Numbered from the stretch's first letter, positions 7,772-18,322 are shown. The stretch: DNA of 64,000 bases from an uncultured Rhizobiaceae bacterium (GCA_947259295.1 CAMYMG010000079.1:1-64000); one strand, 5' to 3'. Program-made: numbers and translations. The notes: generated by a model from the letters alone, not told the origin.

Positions 7772-8944
7772 CTACGCCAGGCGCGCCGCCTCGAGCGCGC
7801 CTGAAAGATCCGACTTCAGGTCCTCGACGTCCTCAAGCCCGATCTGCAGCCGGATTACCGGCCCTTCGCTCGGCCCCTTCGCTACCGTACGGTCGCCGAG
7901 CAGCACCGGAACCGCCAGGCTCTCGTAGCCGCCCCAGGAATAGCCCAGCCCGAAGATCGTGAGCGCGTCGAGAAAGGCGTGGCTCTGCGCCTGGCCGCCG
8001 CCGTCCAGCACCACCGAGAAGATGCCGCTTGCGCCCGAAAAATCGCGCTTCCACAGCGCGTGGCCGGGATTGCTCTCGAGACCCGGGTGCAGGACACGCG
8101 CAATGCCGGGCTGCGCTTCCAGCCAGCGCGCGATGTCGAGCGCGCTCTTCTGGTGGCGTTCCAGCCTGATCCCCATGGTCCGCAGGCCCCTCAGCACCTG
8201 GTAGACGTCGTCGGGTCCAGCGCAGCAACCGACATTGGTGTAGGCCTCAAGCAGCTTCGGCCAGCATGCCTCGTTGGCCGAGACCATGCCGAGCAGCACG
8301 TCCGAATGGCCGGCCGGGTACTTCGTGGCGGCATGGATCGAGATGTCGGCGCCGAAGTCGAGCGGCCGGAAATAGAGCGGAGTCGCCCAGGTATTGTCCA
8401 TCATGACAACCGCCCCGCCGGCATGCGCGGCCTTGGCGATCGCCGGAATGTCCTGGACCTCGAACGTGCCGGAGCCTGGCGATTCGGTCAGCACCACCCT
8501 GGTGTTGGGCTTCATCAGCGCGCTGATTCCCGCCCCGACATGCGGATCGTAGTAATCGACCTCCACGCCGAGCCGCTTCAGCATCGTGTTGGCGAAGCGG
8601 CGGGTCGGGAAATATACCGAATCGACGATCAGCACATGGTCTCCCGCCGACAGGAAGGCGAGCAGCGGGATCGTCACGGCGGCGAGGCCGGATGGCACCA
8701 GGATTGTGCCGGCAGACCCCTCGAGCTCGTTGACGGCCTGCGTGAGCGCATCCGTAGTCGGCGTGGCATGTGTGCCGTAGGTGTATTTCTGCCCTCTCGA
8801 CGACATCGTTGCTGCATCGGGAAACAGCACGGTCGAGGCATGCACCACGGGTGGATTGACGAAGCCGAAATAGTCGCTGGGCTCGTACCCGCCATGGGTA
8901 AGCTGCGTGTTGATGCCGATCTTGCCGGGGAGACGTCGTGCCAT
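7772..8944 (-). CDS. metC: Cystathionine beta-lyase (PLP enzyme)
   Basis: This cytosolic PLP enzyme cleaves cystathionine to homocysteine, ammonia and pyruvate in methionine synthesis. The 390-residue protein shows the Cys/Met metabolism fold: VPSGLAAVT (phosphate-binding loop near 84), Asp183 in MMDNTWATP, and the PLP lysine Lys208 in SIHAATKYPAGHSD. The stretch after it (DVLLGMVSA) is typical of MetC rather than MetB. ATG 8944 was chosen because MARRLPGKIG matches the family N terminus and AGGCGG precedes it; the frame is open 44 codons further. It diverges from aapJ, an arrangement I recall as common in rhizobia. Confidence 0.9.
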   Translation of the reverse strand: MARRLPGKIGINTQLTHGGYEPSDYFGFVNPPVVHASTVLFPDAATMSSRGQKYTYGTHATPTTDALTQAVNELEGSAGTILVPSGLAAVTIPLLAFLSAGDHVLIVDSVYFPTRRFANTMLKRLGVEVDYYDPHVGAGISALMKPNTRVVLTESPGSGTFEVQDIPAIAKAAHAGGAVVMMDNTWATPLYFRPLDFGADISIHAATKYPAGHSDVLLGMVSANEACWPKLLEAYTNVGCCAGPDDVYQVLRGLRTMGIRLERHQKSALDIARWLEAQPGIARVLHPGLESNPGHALWKRDFSGASGIFSVVLDGGGQAQSHAFLDALTIFGLGYSWGGYESLAVPVLLGDRTVAKGPSEGPVIRLQIGLEDVEDLKSDLSGALEAARLA

Positions 8945-9366
8945 GCTATCCGCCTGCTGGGGAAAGCTGACGAATAGTGCGCATGAAGCCGGCACGCAAC
9001 CGGGACCTGCACTTCGAGACGGCGCCCGGCGCATGATGGCGGCTCGTTCGCAAATTCGAGCGCGCATCGGCGGCATCGGGGACGATCGGCTTTTCAGCGC
9101 TGACCCGGCGGGACCGGCACCACGAAGTCACTGACCAATGTGTACATCACCATAGGTAAGCCCGTGCCCGGGCGACGCGAACTCCCGGAAATACGGTCAT
9201 TCCGCTTGACCTCACAAGAATAATCGCCTTCGATGCACTTCGTGAACAAGGCGCGCGGCATCCTTGCCGTCTAACGGTACGAAGCTCCGGAAACAACGGA
9301 ACTGCGATGCGCAGGCCTCAAGAAATGCGGGTCTCGAACCAGCTTAATGGGAAAGGTTTTTTGATT
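8945..9366. other. metC-aapJ divergent intergenic region
   Basis: A 422-base gap with no convincing gene. It should contain the promoters of metC (minus) and the aap operon (plus). TTGACC at 9206-9211 with TTCGAT 17 bases later is a weak candidate for aapJ. I saw no clear GG-N10-GC sigma-54 site, although nitrogen control of aap is known in other rhizobia. Confidence 0.4.
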
Positions 9367-10395
9367 ATGACAAACAAACTAGCGGTAATGCTGGGAGCGG
9401 CGGCACTGGGGCTGGCTGCTTCGGCGGCTTCTGCAGCGACACTGGACGACGTGAAGGCCAAGGGCTTCCTGCAGTGCGGCGTCAGTTCCGGACTCGCCGG
9501 CTTCTCGGCGCCGAACGACAAGGGCGACTGGCTCGGCCTCGATGCCGATTTCTGCCGCGCCGTGGCCGCTGCCGTTTTCGGCGATGGAACCAAGGTGAAG
9601 TTCACGCCGCTGAGCGCCAAGGAGCGCTTCACGGCGCTTCAGTCGGGTGAAATCGACGTCCTGTCGCGCAACACCACCTGGACGATCAACCGCGATACCG
9701 CGCTCGGCCTGAACTTCACCGGCGTCACCTATTATGACGGCCAGGGCTTCATGATCAACGCGAAGAAGCTTCCGGGCGTCAACTCGGCGCTGCAGCTCTC
9801 GGGCGCCTCCGTCTGCGTGCAGACCGGCACCACGACCGAGCTGAACCTCGCCGACTACTTCAAGGCCAACAACCTTGAATATAACCCGGTCGTCTTCGAG
9901 AAGCTCGAAGAAGTGAACGCTGCCTATGATTCGGGCCGCTGCGACGTCTACACGACCGACCAGTCGGGTCTCTATGGCATCCGTCTCACGCTGACGGCGC
10001 CTGACGACCATGTCGTGCTGCCGGAAATCATTTCCAAGGAGCCGCTCGGGCCCGTCGTTCGCCAGGGCGACGATCAGTGGTTCGACATCGTCAAGTGGAC
10101 CTATTTCGCGCTGCTGACGGCGGAAGAACTGGGCATCACCCAGGCCAATGTCGAGGAGATGAAGACCTCGGGAAATCCTGAGATCAAGCGCGTGCTCGGC
10201 GTCGAGGCAGACACCAAGATCGGCACCGATCTCGGCGTGTCGAACGACTGGGTCGTGAACGTCGTCAAGGCCGTCGGCAACTATGGCGAGCTGTTCGAGC
10301 GCAATGTCGGCGCCGGCAGCCCGCTGAAGATCGCCCGCGGCATCAACGCACTCTGGACCAAGGGTGGTCTGCAGTACGCTCCGCCGATCCGCTAA
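9367..10395 (+). CDS. aapJ: General L-amino acid ABC transporter, substrate-binding protein AapJ
   Basis: Periplasmic binding protein of the broad-range amino-acid transporter Aap. The mature 342-residue precursor starts MTNKLAVMLGAAALGLAAS with a signal peptide cleaved around Ala22-Ala24. It shows type 3 solute-binding segments: VKAKGFLQCGVSSGLAGFS, the GLDADFCRAVAAAVFGD block, LSRNTTWTINRD, and the ligand loop GRCDVYTTDQSGL. ATG 9367 was chosen because the signal peptide follows immediately; 20 upstream codons in frame have no signal features. It is first in aapJQMP and separated from aapQ by a strong hairpin. Confidence 0.95.
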   Translation: MTNKLAVMLGAAALGLAASAASAATLDDVKAKGFLQCGVSSGLAGFSAPNDKGDWLGLDADFCRAVAAAVFGDGTKVKFTPLSAKERFTALQSGEIDVLSRNTTWTINRDTALGLNFTGVTYYDGQGFMINAKKLPGVNSALQLSGASVCVQTGTTTELNLADYFKANNLEYNPVVFEKLEEVNAAYDSGRCDVYTTDQSGLYGIRLTLTAPDDHVVLPEIISKEPLGPVVRQGDDQWFDIVKWTYFALLTAEELGITQANVEEMKTSGNPEIKRVLGVEADTKIGTDLGVSNDWVVNVVKAVGNYGELFERNVGAGSPLKIARGINALWTKGGLQYAPPIR

Positions 10396-10407
10396 CCGAA
10401 GACATGA

Positions 10408-10436
10408 CCCGGGAGGTGGCTCGCCCACCTTCCGGG
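10408..10436 (+). promoter_or_regulatory. Strong hairpin between aapJ and aapQ
   Basis: CCCGGGAGGTGG (10408-10419) and CCACCTTCCGGG (10425-10436) form a 12-bp stem with one G-T wobble around a CTCGC loop. No T-tract follows, so it is unlikely to stop transcription fully. In ABC operons such stems after the binding-protein gene usually protect its mRNA 3' end, giving more binding protein than permease. Confidence 0.7.
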
Positions 10437-10458
10437 CTTCTCGCATCGGAGAGAATGG

Positions 10459-11679
10459 ATGGCGCTGCAGGACATTGCTGGAACAACCGACGTCGGCCGC
10501 GGTTCGTTCGTCAACGACCCGAAAATCCGCGGGATTTTCTTCCAGGCTGTCGTCGTCATCCTCCTCTTCATTCTCGTCTACTGGATCGTCGGAAACACGA
10601 TCGAGAACCTGAGACGGTCGAACATTTCCTCGGGCTTCGGATTTCTTTCCGGCCGCGCCGGCTTCGACGTCAGCACCAGTCTCATCCCGTTCAATTCGGA
10701 CTCGACCTATGCCCGCGGGCTTGTCGTCGGCTTCCTGAATACGCTGCTGGTGGCGGTGTGCGGCATCATCACCGCGTCCATCATCGGCTTTACCATCGGT
10801 GTCGGACGCCTTTCGCATAACTGGCTGATCCGCAAGATCTGCACGGTCTATGTCGAGATCTTCCGCAACATCCCGCCGCTCCTCGTCATCTTCTTCTGGT
10901 ATTTCGGCGTGCTGTCGGTCCTGCCGCAGCCGCGCGAGAGCCTCCATGTCGGCATACCGCTCGGTGGCGAGAACTTCATCAGCTTCGGCACCTATCTGAA
11001 CAATCGCGGCGTCTTCCTGCCGATGCCCGTCTGGGGGCAGGGCTCCTGGCTGATTCTCGCGGGCCTCGTCGTCGGCATTGCCTTGACGATATTCGTCGCC
11101 CGGCGGGCAAGGATTAGGCAGGCAGCGACGGGCGAGCAGTTCCCGGTCTTCTGGACCGGCGTCGGGCTGATCGTCGGGCTTCCTGTGCTTGCGTTCCTGC
11201 TGGCGGGGATGCCGGTGACGCTGGACCTGCCGGTCGCTTCGACCTTCAACCTGGTCGGCGGCCTTCAGGTCAAGCCGGAGTTCCTGTCGCTTTATTTGGC
11301 CCTGTCATTCTATACGGCAGCGTTCATCGCCGAGATCGTGCGCGCCGGCATCCTCGGCGTCAGCAAGGGACAGACGGAAGCGTCTTCCGCGCTCGGCCTT
11401 CGTTCGGGCCAGGCCTTGCGGCTGGTCGTCATCCCGCAGGCCATGCGCATCGTCATCCCGCCGCTGACCAGCCAGTATCTCAATCTCACCAAGAACTCGT
11501 CGCTGGCGATCGCCATCGGGTTTCCGGACCTGGTCGCCATCGGCGGAACCATCCTCAACCAGACCGGTCAGGCGATCGAGATCGTCGCGATCTGGATGGT
11601 CGTCTATCTCGGCCTCAGCCTCACGACGTCGGCCTTCATGAACTGGTTCAACGCCAAGATGGCCCTGGTGGAGAGATAA
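10459..11679 (+). CDS. aapQ: General L-amino acid ABC transporter, permease AapQ
   Basis: One of two inner-membrane permeases of the Aap system. The 406-residue protein is long for the HisM family because a periplasmic or linker insertion (about residues 150-270) separates the first helices from the C-terminal permease core, as is known for AapQ/AapM. The core contains [20 protein letters not shown], the EAA loop that docks with the ATPase, and [20 protein letters not shown]. It lies 63 bp after aapJ, across the hairpin, and its TAA is followed after a single base by the aapM start. Confidence 0.95.
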   Translation: MALQDIAGTTDVGRGSFVNDPKIRGIFFQAVVVILLFILVYWIVGNTIENLRRSNISSGFGFLSGRAGFDVSTSLIPFNSDSTYARGLVVGFLNTLLVAVCGIITASIIGFTIGVGRLSHNWLIRKICTVYVEIFRNIPPLLVIFFWYFGVLSVLPQPRESLHVGIPLGGENFISFGTYLNNRGVFLPMPVWGQGSWLILAGLVVGIALTIFVARRARIRQAATGEQFPVFWTGVGLIVGLPVLAFLLAGMPVTLDLPVASTFNLVGGLQVKPEFLSLYLALSFYTAAFIAEIVRAGILGVSKGQTEASSALGLRSGQALRLVVIPQAMRIVIPPLTSQYLNLTKNSSLAIAIGFPDLVAIGGTILNQTGQAIEIVAIWMVVYLGLSLTTSAFMNWFNAKMALVER

Positions 11680-11680
11680 G

Positions 11681-12838
11681 ATGCAAGAGCACGATCTTTC
11701 CTATGTTCGCACCGAGATGGTCCTGGCCCAGGCCGCGCCGGCAGGCGAAAAGGGCGCCGGCGCCTGGGTGCGCAAGAACCTGTTCGCAACACCTGCCGAC
11801 TCTATCCTGACCATCATCGGCCTGCTGATCGTCGCCTGGATCCTGCCGCCGTTTCTCGACTGGGCCTTCTTCAGCGCGCAATGGACAGGCGCCGACCGCT
11901 CCGTCTGCGCGACGGTCGCGCAGGGTGGCGTCCAGCCCGATGGCTGGTCGGGCGCCTGCTGGGCATTCGTGAATGCCAAATTCATGCAGTTCATGCTCGG
12001 CCGCTATCCGGATGCCGAACGCTGGCGGCCGATCCTGACGGCAGTGATCTTCGTGGCACTCCTCGTGCCGCTGCTCATCCCGTCGGCACCGCGCAAGATT
12101 CTCAACGCGGTACTGTTCTTCTTCGTCTTCCCGTTCGTCGCCTTCGTGCTGCTGACGGGCGGCTGGTTCGGCCTGCGGCCTGTCGAGACGCCGCTGTGGG
12201 GCGGCCTGATGGTCACCCTGGTGCTCTCCTTCGTGGGTATCGCGGTCTCGCTTCCCCTCGGCATCATCCTGGCGCTCGGGCGACGGTCGCAGATGCCGAT
12301 CGTCAAGATGCTGAGCGTCATCTTCATCGAGACCGTTCGCGGCGTGCCGCTCGTTACCGTGCTGTTCATGGCGAGCGTCATGCTGCCGCTGTTCCTGCCT
12401 GCCGGCGTCAGCTTCGACAAGCTGATGCGCGCCCTCGTGGGCGTCGCGCTGTTTGCGTCGGCCTACATGGCCGAGGTTATCCGCGGCGGGCTGCAGGCCA
12501 TCCCCAAGGGGCAGTACGAGGGCGCCGATTCGCTCGGCCTCGGCTATTGGCAGAAGATGACGCTGATCGTGCTGCCGCAGGCTCTGAAGCTGGTCATCCC
12601 CGGCATCGTGAACACCTTCATCGGCCTCTTCAAGGACACCAGCCTGGTCTACATCATCGGCATGTTCGACCTGCTCGGCATCGTTCGGCAGAATTTCTCG
12701 GACGCCACCTGGGCTTCGGCGCAGACCCCGATTACCGGGCTGATCTTCGCCGCCTTCGTGTTCTGGCTGTTCTGCTTCGGCATGTCGCGCTATTCGATCT
12801 TCATGGAGCGCCGCCTCGATACCGGTCACAAGCGATAA
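11681..12838 (+). CDS. aapM: General L-amino acid ABC transporter, permease AapM
   Basis: Second inner-membrane permease of Aap, 385 residues. The N-terminal 35 residues are cytosolic, then a first helix ([19 protein letters not shown]) is followed by a soluble insertion with Cys/Trp pairs ([20 protein letters not shown]) and the permease core. The ATPase-docking EAA loop reads [19 protein letters not shown]. The short sequence [15 protein letters not shown] is characteristic of AapM/BztC proteins. It begins one base after the aapQ stop and is translationally close to aapP. Confidence 0.95.
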   Translation: MQEHDLSYVRTEMVLAQAAPAGEKGAGAWVRKNLFATPADSILTIIGLLIVAWILPPFLDWAFFSAQWTGADRSVCATVAQGGVQPDGWSGACWAFVNAKFMQFMLGRYPDAERWRPILTAVIFVALLVPLLIPSAPRKILNAVLFFFVFPFVAFVLLTGGWFGLRPVETPLWGGLMVTLVLSFVGIAVSLPLGIILALGRRSQMPIVKMLSVIFIETVRGVPLVTVLFMASVMLPLFLPAGVSFDKLMRALVGVALFASAYMAEVIRGGLQAIPKGQYEGADSLGLGYWQKMTLIVLPQALKLVIPGIVNTFIGLFKDTSLVYIIGMFDLLGIVRQNFSDATWASAQTPITGLIFAAFVFWLFCFGMSRYSIFMERRLDTGHKR

Positions 12839-12860
12839 AATAACAAAGGGGAACCGGCCT

Positions 12861-13664
12861 ATGGCCAAGGAAAACACAGCCAGCATCGACGAGATCGCAG
12901 TCGATCCCAAGAAGATGCACATCTCCGAGACCGACGTGGCGATCGAAATCGTCGGCATGCACAAATGGTATGGCGACTTTCATGTCCTGAAGGACATCAA
13001 CCTGAAGGTCATGCAGGGCGAGCGCATCGTCATCTGCGGCCCCTCGGGCTCCGGCAAGTCGACGATGATCCGCTGCATCAACAGGCTCGAGGAGCATCAG
13101 AAGGGCAAGATCGTCGTCGACGGCAAGGAACTGACCAACGACCTGAAGAAGATCGACGAGGTGCGCCGCGAGGTCGGCATGGTGTTCCAGCACTTCAACC
13201 TGTTCCCGCACCTGACCATTCTCGAGAACTGCACGCTGGCGCCGATCTGGGTGCGCAAGACGCCGAAGAAGGAAGCCGAGGAAACGGCGATGCACTTCCT
13301 ACGCCGCGTCAAGATCCCGGAGCAGGCCAACAAATATCCCGGCCAGTTGTCTGGCGGCCAGCAACAGCGCGTGGCGATTGCCCGCTCGCTGTGCATGAAC
13401 CCGCGCATCATGCTGTTCGACGAACCGACATCGGCGCTCGACCCGGAGATGATCGCCGAGGTTCTGGAGACCATGGTGAGCCTCGCCGAGGAAGGCATGA
13501 CCATGATCTGTGTGACGCATGAGATGGGCTTTGCCCGCAAGGTGGCGAACCGCGTGATCTTCATGGATCAGGGCCAGATCGTGGAACAGAACACGCCTGC
13601 CCAGTTCTTCGACCATCCGCAGCATGAGCGCACGAAACTGTTCCTGTCGCAGATCCTGCACTAG
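12861..13664 (+). CDS. aapP: General L-amino acid ABC transporter, ATPase AapP
   Basis: The ATPase that drives Aap import. The 267-residue protein has Walker [10 protein letters not shown] (60-68), the Q-loop at Gln110 (VFQHFN), the ABC signature LSGGQQQ (163-169), Walker B IMLFDEP (183-189) and the switch His in VTHEMGFA. These are typical of the polar amino-acid (PAAT) ATPase group. A 28-residue N-terminal extension precedes the domain. It is the last gene of the operon; a hairpin terminator follows 22 bp after its stop. Confidence 0.96.
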   Translation: MAKENTASIDEIAVDPKKMHISETDVAIEIVGMHKWYGDFHVLKDINLKVMQGERIVICGPSGSGKSTMIRCINRLEEHQKGKIVVDGKELTNDLKKIDEVRREVGMVFQHFNLFPHLTILENCTLAPIWVRKTPKKEAEETAMHFLRRVKIPEQANKYPGQLSGGQQQRVAIARSLCMNPRIMLFDEPTSALDPEMIAEVLETMVSLAEEGMTMICVTHEMGFARKVANRVIFMDQGQIVEQNTPAQFFDHPQHERTKLFLSQILH

Positions 13665-13686
13665 CCGAACTCGACGGCATTTGGCG

Positions 13687-13721
13687 CGGCCCGGCTGTCA
13701 CTCGGCCGGGCCGTTCGTTTT
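13687..13721 (+). terminator. Rho-independent terminator of aapJQMP
   Basis: CGGCCCGGC (13687-13695) pairs with GCCGGGCCG (13705-13713) around a 9-base loop, followed by the T-rich run TTCGTTTTC. It lies just after aapP and before the next gene. Confidence 0.85.
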
Positions 13722-13774
13722 CAGAATGAGCCACCGCAAGCAAAGGGACGTCTGATGTCAGGGTCGCGCCGTCG

Positions 13775-14443
13775 ATGAAGAGGGCGCTGTACAGCGGGGG
13801 CGTGGCCATTGCCGCAGTGCTGGTCCTGCTCGTGCTCGGAACGATCGTTCCGCGGCCGTTCTGGCATCCGGCAACTGCAGAGGATCAGGCGCCGCGAAGA
13901 ATCCTGCTGCTGAGCAATCCCATCCATACAGACATCGCAATTCCGCTGGACGAACAAAGCCGCGCCAAGTTCGCGTCGCTGATCGGCACCGGCATCCAGA
14001 CGGAGATAGCGGGAGCGCGCTACCTGGTGTTTGGCTGGGGCGGCCGGGCTTTCTACATAGCGACGCCGACCTGGTCCGACCTGCGTCCGGGGCCATTGTT
14101 CAACTCGCTGACAATCGACCAGTCCGTTATGCATGTCGACGTCATCGGAGACGTGGACACTGAGCTGCCATTCGTCACGGCGATAGAGATCGGTGACCGC
14201 GATCTCGAGCGGCTCGAAGACCATATCGTCGGCAGCTTCGCGGCAGGTCCCGATGGACCGATACGGATAGCCGATGCCGCCTATGGCGATTTCGACGCGT
14301 TCTACGAGGCGAAGGGCTACTTCAACGCACTGGTCGGCTGCAACACATGGACAGCGGCGGCACTGCGCGCCGCGGGGCTGAAGACCGGCGTGTGGACGCC
14401 GCTCCCGCAATTGCTGGAAATCTCACTCGCGCTTCACAACTGA
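13775..14443 (+). CDS. TIGR02117/DUF2459 family exported protein
   Basis: The 222-residue protein has one N-terminal hydrophobic segment (VAIAAVLVLLVLGTIVP, about 10-27), then a domain matching DUF2459 (TIGR02117). Recognisable family motifs are NPIHTDIAIPL, the FGWGGRAFY block and the C-terminal GCNTWTAAALRAAGLKT. The conserved His and Cys in these motifs look like a papain/NlpC-like active-site pair, but activity is not established for the family. It is probably membrane-anchored and faces the periplasm. It sits alone between the aap terminator and a convergent monooxygenase gene. Confidence 0.75.
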   Translation: MKRALYSGGVAIAAVLVLLVLGTIVPRPFWHPATAEDQAPRRILLLSNPIHTDIAIPLDEQSRAKFASLIGTGIQTEIAGARYLVFGWGGRAFYIATPTWSDLRPGPLFNSLTIDQSVMHVDVIGDVDTELPFVTAIEIGDRDLERLEDHIVGSFAAGPDGPIRIADAAYGDFDAFYEAKGYFNALVGCNTWTAAALRAAGLKTGVWTPLPQLLEISLALHN

Positions 14444-14449
14444 GCCTGG

Positions 14450-15673
14450 TCATCCCTTGATGACAGGGGGCTCCCAGCCGTACAGCCAGTCGAAGCCGGC
14501 AGCCAGCCGCGTCGGCGACTGAACCTTCAGGTACACGTTGCGCAGCTTGGCCACGGCGCCGGCAGCGTGCCATGCCCGGCGATTGGTGGCGCCGCGGCGG
14601 ACGACCCGCGCGATCCTCGATCGCCGCTCCTTCTCCCATGCCGTCAAGGCAGCACCGAGCGTGCCCTGTCTCCCCACGACCCGCGCCGCCAGCGTTTCGC
14701 CGTCCTCGATCGCCATGGCGCCACCCTGGGCGGCGTAGGGAACCATGGCATGCGCGGCGTCTCCGATGAGGGCGATGCCGCCCGGCGCGACCCAAGGCTC
14801 ATCGGCGGCAACAGTGTGGATCGGCCAGACAGTCCAGGCCTCGCCATCGTCGGCAAGACCACGCAGCGCCGGTGCGGTGCGCGCCATGGCACGTTTCAGC
14901 ACCGCGGAATCCATCTTTCCGGACCAGGTTTCGGCCATTGCGGCGCCGGCAACCATGGCGACGAGGTTGAGCGCGCTGCCCCCGCTGACCGGGTAGGCCA
15001 CGAGATGGAAGCCCGGATGCACGAAGGCGGTGACCGCGCCGGTGACGCCAATGCTGATCAGGGCCTTGCCGGCCGGGCTGTTCGCGCTGACGGTCCGGCG
15101 CCAGGCGATCTCGCCGGAAAAACGGCTGTTTCCGGCACTGCCGTTCAGTCCGCGCAGTTTCGACCAGACGCCGTCGGCGCCGACCAGCATCAGGCCGCCG
15201 GCGCGCACCGTACCGGCTGCAGTTTCGACGGAGGCGGTGACGCCGTGAGCATGCAGGCTGGCACTCTTCACATCGGCGCCGGTCACAAGCTCGATGCCGG
15301 GTTCCCGCGCCACATGGGCGAGCAGGGCGCTTTGCAGGTCTGAACGCTTGAGGGTGATGTAGGGCGCCTTCCAGCGTTGCTCGGCACCGGCGCCAAGCGG
15401 CACCCGGCCCAGTTCGGCAAGACTGGCCGCGTCGCGCAGTATGACCGCACTCGGCCGGACCGCGGTGAGCCGAAGCGCAGCAAGAACCCCGAGCCGGTCG
15501 AGGATGCGCGTTGCGTTGGGCGATAGCTGTATGCCGGCGCCGTTTTCCTCAAGCTTCGGCGCGCGCTCGAAGATGCGGACGGGATAGCCGCGAACGGCAA
15601 ATGAAAGCGCCGTGGTCAGGCCGGCGATGCCGGCACCTGCCACAATCACCTGCCGGGAGCGCGCCTCACTCAT
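14450..15673 (-). CDS. FAD-dependent monooxygenase, salicylate-hydroxylase-like
   Basis: The 407-residue flavoprotein belongs to the class A aromatic hydroxylase group. It has the N-terminal dinucleotide fold GAGIAGLTTALSFAVRG followed by the acidic strand end RIFERA, the mid-protein motif MLVGADGVWS (FAD/NADPH contact), and the C-terminal ribityl-binding motif LIGDAAHAMVPYAAQGG. These three motifs define salicylate 1-monooxygenase-like and ubiquinone-hydroxylase enzymes. The substrate cannot be predicted. It is convergent with the DUF2459 gene (6 bp apart) and lies downstream of the zinc-finger gene on the same strand, possibly cotranscribed. Confidence 0.88.
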   Translation of the reverse strand: MSEARSRQVIVAGAGIAGLTTALSFAVRGYPVRIFERAPKLEENGAGIQLSPNATRILDRLGVLAALRLTAVRPSAVILRDAASLAELGRVPLGAGAEQRWKAPYITLKRSDLQSALLAHVAREPGIELVTGADVKSASLHAHGVTASVETAAGTVRAGGLMLVGADGVWSKLRGLNGSAGNSRFSGEIAWRRTVSANSPAGKALISIGVTGAVTAFVHPGFHLVAYPVSGGSALNLVAMVAGAAMAETWSGKMDSAVLKRAMARTAPALRGLADDGEAWTVWPIHTVAADEPWVAPGGIALIGDAAHAMVPYAAQGGAMAIEDGETLAARVVGRQGTLGAALTAWEKERRSRIARVVRRGATNRRAWHAAGAVAKLRNVYLKVQSPTRLAAGFDWLYGWEPPVIKG

Positions 15674-15700
15674 GCAGCAGCCAGGATCCGGCTATCGGTA

Positions 15701-15946
15701 TCAGGCCGCGCGGTCGAGATAGAGGCAGTTTTCCGGCCTCGTCTGTGTAGGAGCCAGGTCGGCCTCGTAGCGGTAGAGCGTCGAGCAATAGGGGCAGACC
15801 TTTTCCGAATCGGCGCCCATGTCGAGATAGACATGCGGATGGTCGAAGGGCGGATTGGCACCCACGCACATGAATTCCTTCACGCCGATCTCAATAGCGG
15901 CGTGACCCGCGTCGTTCTGGAAGTGGGGTATGGAACCGCCCGCCAT
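15701..15946 (-). CDS. zf-CHCC zinc-finger protein, NDUFS6-like complex I accessory
   Basis: An 81-residue protein with the CHCC zinc-finger domain (PF10276). The ligands are the Cys in KEFMCVG, the His in HPHVYLDMG, and the CPYCSTLY pair, in the order C-H-C-C. Mitochondrial NDUFS6 carries the same domain and sits at the complex I NADH arm. Alphaproteobacteria have this short stand-alone form. With the NDUFS4-like gene at 4837-5142, the window holds two predicted complex I accessory subunits. It diverges from ppk across 165 bp. Confidence 0.88.
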   Translation of the reverse strand: MAGGSIPHFQNDAGHAAIEIGVKEFMCVGANPPFDHPHVYLDMGADSEKVCPYCSTLYRYEADLAPTQTRPENCLYLDRAA

Positions 15947-16111
15947 GCTACGCTCCGTTGATCGAAAACGATGGTCGATAGGCTATGCGTTTGAAACATT
16001 ACCGGGCGTATTGCAAGCCGCATGAAATCAAACTGTCGCAAAAGGCTGGCAGCAGATAAGTTCTCATCAAAGTCGGCTATAGAGGGTCGTCCATGCGGGA
16101 TAGAGAGTGCC

Positions 16112-18322
16112 ATGAGTGAGTTGAGACCTGTCCAGACCGAGTTCAAGGCCGGCCCTAGTTCCGAGGGCGATAGCCCCGCAGGCAATCCCGATCGTTTCGT
16201 CAATCGCGAGTTCTCCTGGCTGCAGTTCAACCGCCGGGTGCTCGAAGAATCGCAGAACCCGACGCATCCGCTGCTGGAACGCGTCCGCTTCCTGTCGATC
16301 TCTGCCGGCAATCTCGACGAGTTCTTCATGGTGCGCGTGGCGGGGCTGGCCGGCCAGGTGCGCGAAGGCATCGTGCTGAAGAGCCCCGACGGGCGCACGC
16401 CGGAGCAGCAGCTCGAACAGCTCCTGCTCGAAGTGGGCCGGCTGCAGGAGGACCAGCAGAAGAGCCTAGCCGAACTGACGCTCCTCCTGAAGAAGGAAGG
16501 CATCGAGACCATCGCCGCGGACCAGTTGCTAAAAGACGAGATGGCGTGGCTGGAGAACCACTTTCTCGACCAGATCTTTCCGGTCCTGACGCCGCTTTCC
16601 ATCGATCCGGCGCATCCCTTTCCGTTCATTCCCAATCTCGGCTTTTCGATCGCGCTGCAGTTGCGCAATCTGAAGGAAGGCGAGGAGATGACGGCGCTCC
16701 TGCGCCTGCCCACCGCGTTGAAGCGGTTCATCAGGCTGCCGGACCGCAAGACCCACGTGCGTTTCATCCCGATCGAGGAGACGGTCGGTCTCTTCATCGG
16801 CAAGCTTTTCCCCGGCTACGAGGTGAAGGGCTCCGGCACGTTCCGGATCATCCGCGACAGCGATATCGAGGTCGAGGAGGAGGCCGAGGATCTCGTCCAA
16901 CTGTTCGAGACGGCGTTGAAGCGGCGCCGCCGCGGCTCGGTGATCCGCATCGAGTTCGACGGCCAGATCCCCGAGGAGCTCCGCGAATTCGTCGCGGGCG
17001 AGCTTGGCATCGCGTCGAACCGCATCAGCGTGCTGACCGGTCCGCTGGCCGTCGACCAGATCTCAGAGATTGTCGCCATCCCGCGCGACGACCTGAAGTT
17101 CACCCCTTACAACCCGCGCTTTCCCGAACGCATCCGCGAACATCGCGGCGACTGTTTCGCCGCGATCCGGGAGAAGGACATTCTCGTCCATCACCCCTAT
17201 GAGTCCTTCGATGTCGTGGTGCAGTTCCTGCGCCAGGCCGCGGCGGATCCGGAGGTGGTTGCGATCAAGCAGACGCTTTACCGGACGTCCAACGACAGCC
17301 CGATCGTGCGCGCGCTCGTCGACGCAGCCGAGGCCGGCAAGTCGGTGACCGCGCTTGTCGAACTGAAGGCGCGCTTCGACGAGGAAGCGAACATCCGCTG
17401 GGCACGCGATCTCGAACGGGCCGGCGTCCAGGTCGTGTTCGGCTTCATCGAACTGAAGACCCATGCCAAGATGTCGCTCGTGGTGCGCCGCGAGGACGGC
17501 AAGCTGCGCAACTACGTGCATCTCGGCACCGGCAACTACCACCCGATCACCGCCCGCATCTATACCGACCTGTCGTTCTTCACCACCGACCCGCTGATCG
17601 CGCGCGACGTGGCGCAGATCTTCAACTTCATCACGGGCTACGCGGAGCCCGCCAAGACGATGCGCCTGGCGCTGTCGCCCTATACGCTGCGCAGTCGCAT
17701 CATCGAGCACATCGAGGCCGAGATCGGCCATGCTCGAGCCGGCCGGCCGGCGCGCATATGGATGAAGATGAATGCGCTGGTCGATCCGATCATCATCGAT
17801 GCGCTCTATGACGCGAGCCGCGAGGGCGTCGAGATCGATCTTGTGGTGCGCGGCATTTGCTGCCTGAGACCGCAGGTTCCGGGCCTGTCGGAGAACATCC
17901 GCGTCAAGTCGATCGTCGGCCGCTTCCTGGAGCACAGCCGCATCTTCTGCTTTGGAAACGGCCATGGCCTGCCGTCGGACGATGCCGTCATCTACATCAG
18001 TTCGGCGGACCTGATGCCGCGCAATCTCGACCGCCGCGTGGAGTGCCTGGTGCCGATCACCAACCCGACGGTGCACGAGCAGGTGCTGGGCCAGATCATG
18101 CTCGGAAACATAATGGACAATCAGCAAAGTTTCGAAGTATTGGCAGACGGAACCTCGCGGCGCATCGCGCTGGACGAGGGCGAGGAGCCATTCAACGCTC
18201 AGGAATATTTCATGACCAACCCGAGTCTGTCCGGACGGGGCGATGCGCTCAAATCGCACGCGCCGAAGCAGATTGCCCAGTTCAAGCGGCGCAAGAAAAC
18301 AGCAGCATCGCAGGCCGGATGA
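16112..18322 (+). CDS. ppk: Polyphosphate kinase 1
   Basis: PPK1 reversibly polymerises the gamma-phosphate of ATP into inorganic polyphosphate. The 736-residue protein has the N-terminal domain start [19 protein letters not shown], the head domain, and both catalytic histidines. These are His451 in [10 protein letters not shown] (autophosphorylated; equivalent to E. coli His435) and His608 in RFLEHSRIF (equivalent to His592). ATG 16112 ([11 protein letters not shown]) was preferred to the frame's first ATG because the extra 30 codons have no family match. The stop overlaps the ppx start (ATGA), so synthesis and degradation of polyphosphate are coupled. Confidence 0.96.
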   Translation: MSELRPVQTEFKAGPSSEGDSPAGNPDRFVNREFSWLQFNRRVLEESQNPTHPLLERVRFLSISAGNLDEFFMVRVAGLAGQVREGIVLKSPDGRTPEQQLEQLLLEVGRLQEDQQKSLAELTLLLKKEGIETIAADQLLKDEMAWLENHFLDQIFPVLTPLSIDPAHPFPFIPNLGFSIALQLRNLKEGEEMTALLRLPTALKRFIRLPDRKTHVRFIPIEETVGLFIGKLFPGYEVKGSGTFRIIRDSDIEVEEEAEDLVQLFETALKRRRRGSVIRIEFDGQIPEELREFVAGELGIASNRISVLTGPLAVDQISEIVAIPRDDLKFTPYNPRFPERIREHRGDCFAAIREKDILVHHPYESFDVVVQFLRQAAADPEVVAIKQTLYRTSNDSPIVRALVDAAEAGKSVTALVELKARFDEEANIRWARDLERAGVQVVFGFIELKTHAKMSLVVRREDGKLRNYVHLGTGNYHPITARIYTDLSFFTTDPLIARDVAQIFNFITGYAEPAKTMRLALSPYTLRSRIIEHIEAEIGHARAGRPARIWMKMNALVDPIIIDALYDASREGVEIDLVVRGICCLRPQVPGLSENIRVKSIVGRFLEHSRIFCFGNGHGLPSDDAVIYISSADLMPRNLDRRVECLVPITNPTVHEQVLGQIMLGNIMDNQQSFEVLADGTSRRIALDEGEEPFNAQEYFMTNPSLSGRGDALKSHAPKQIAQFKRRKKTAASQAG

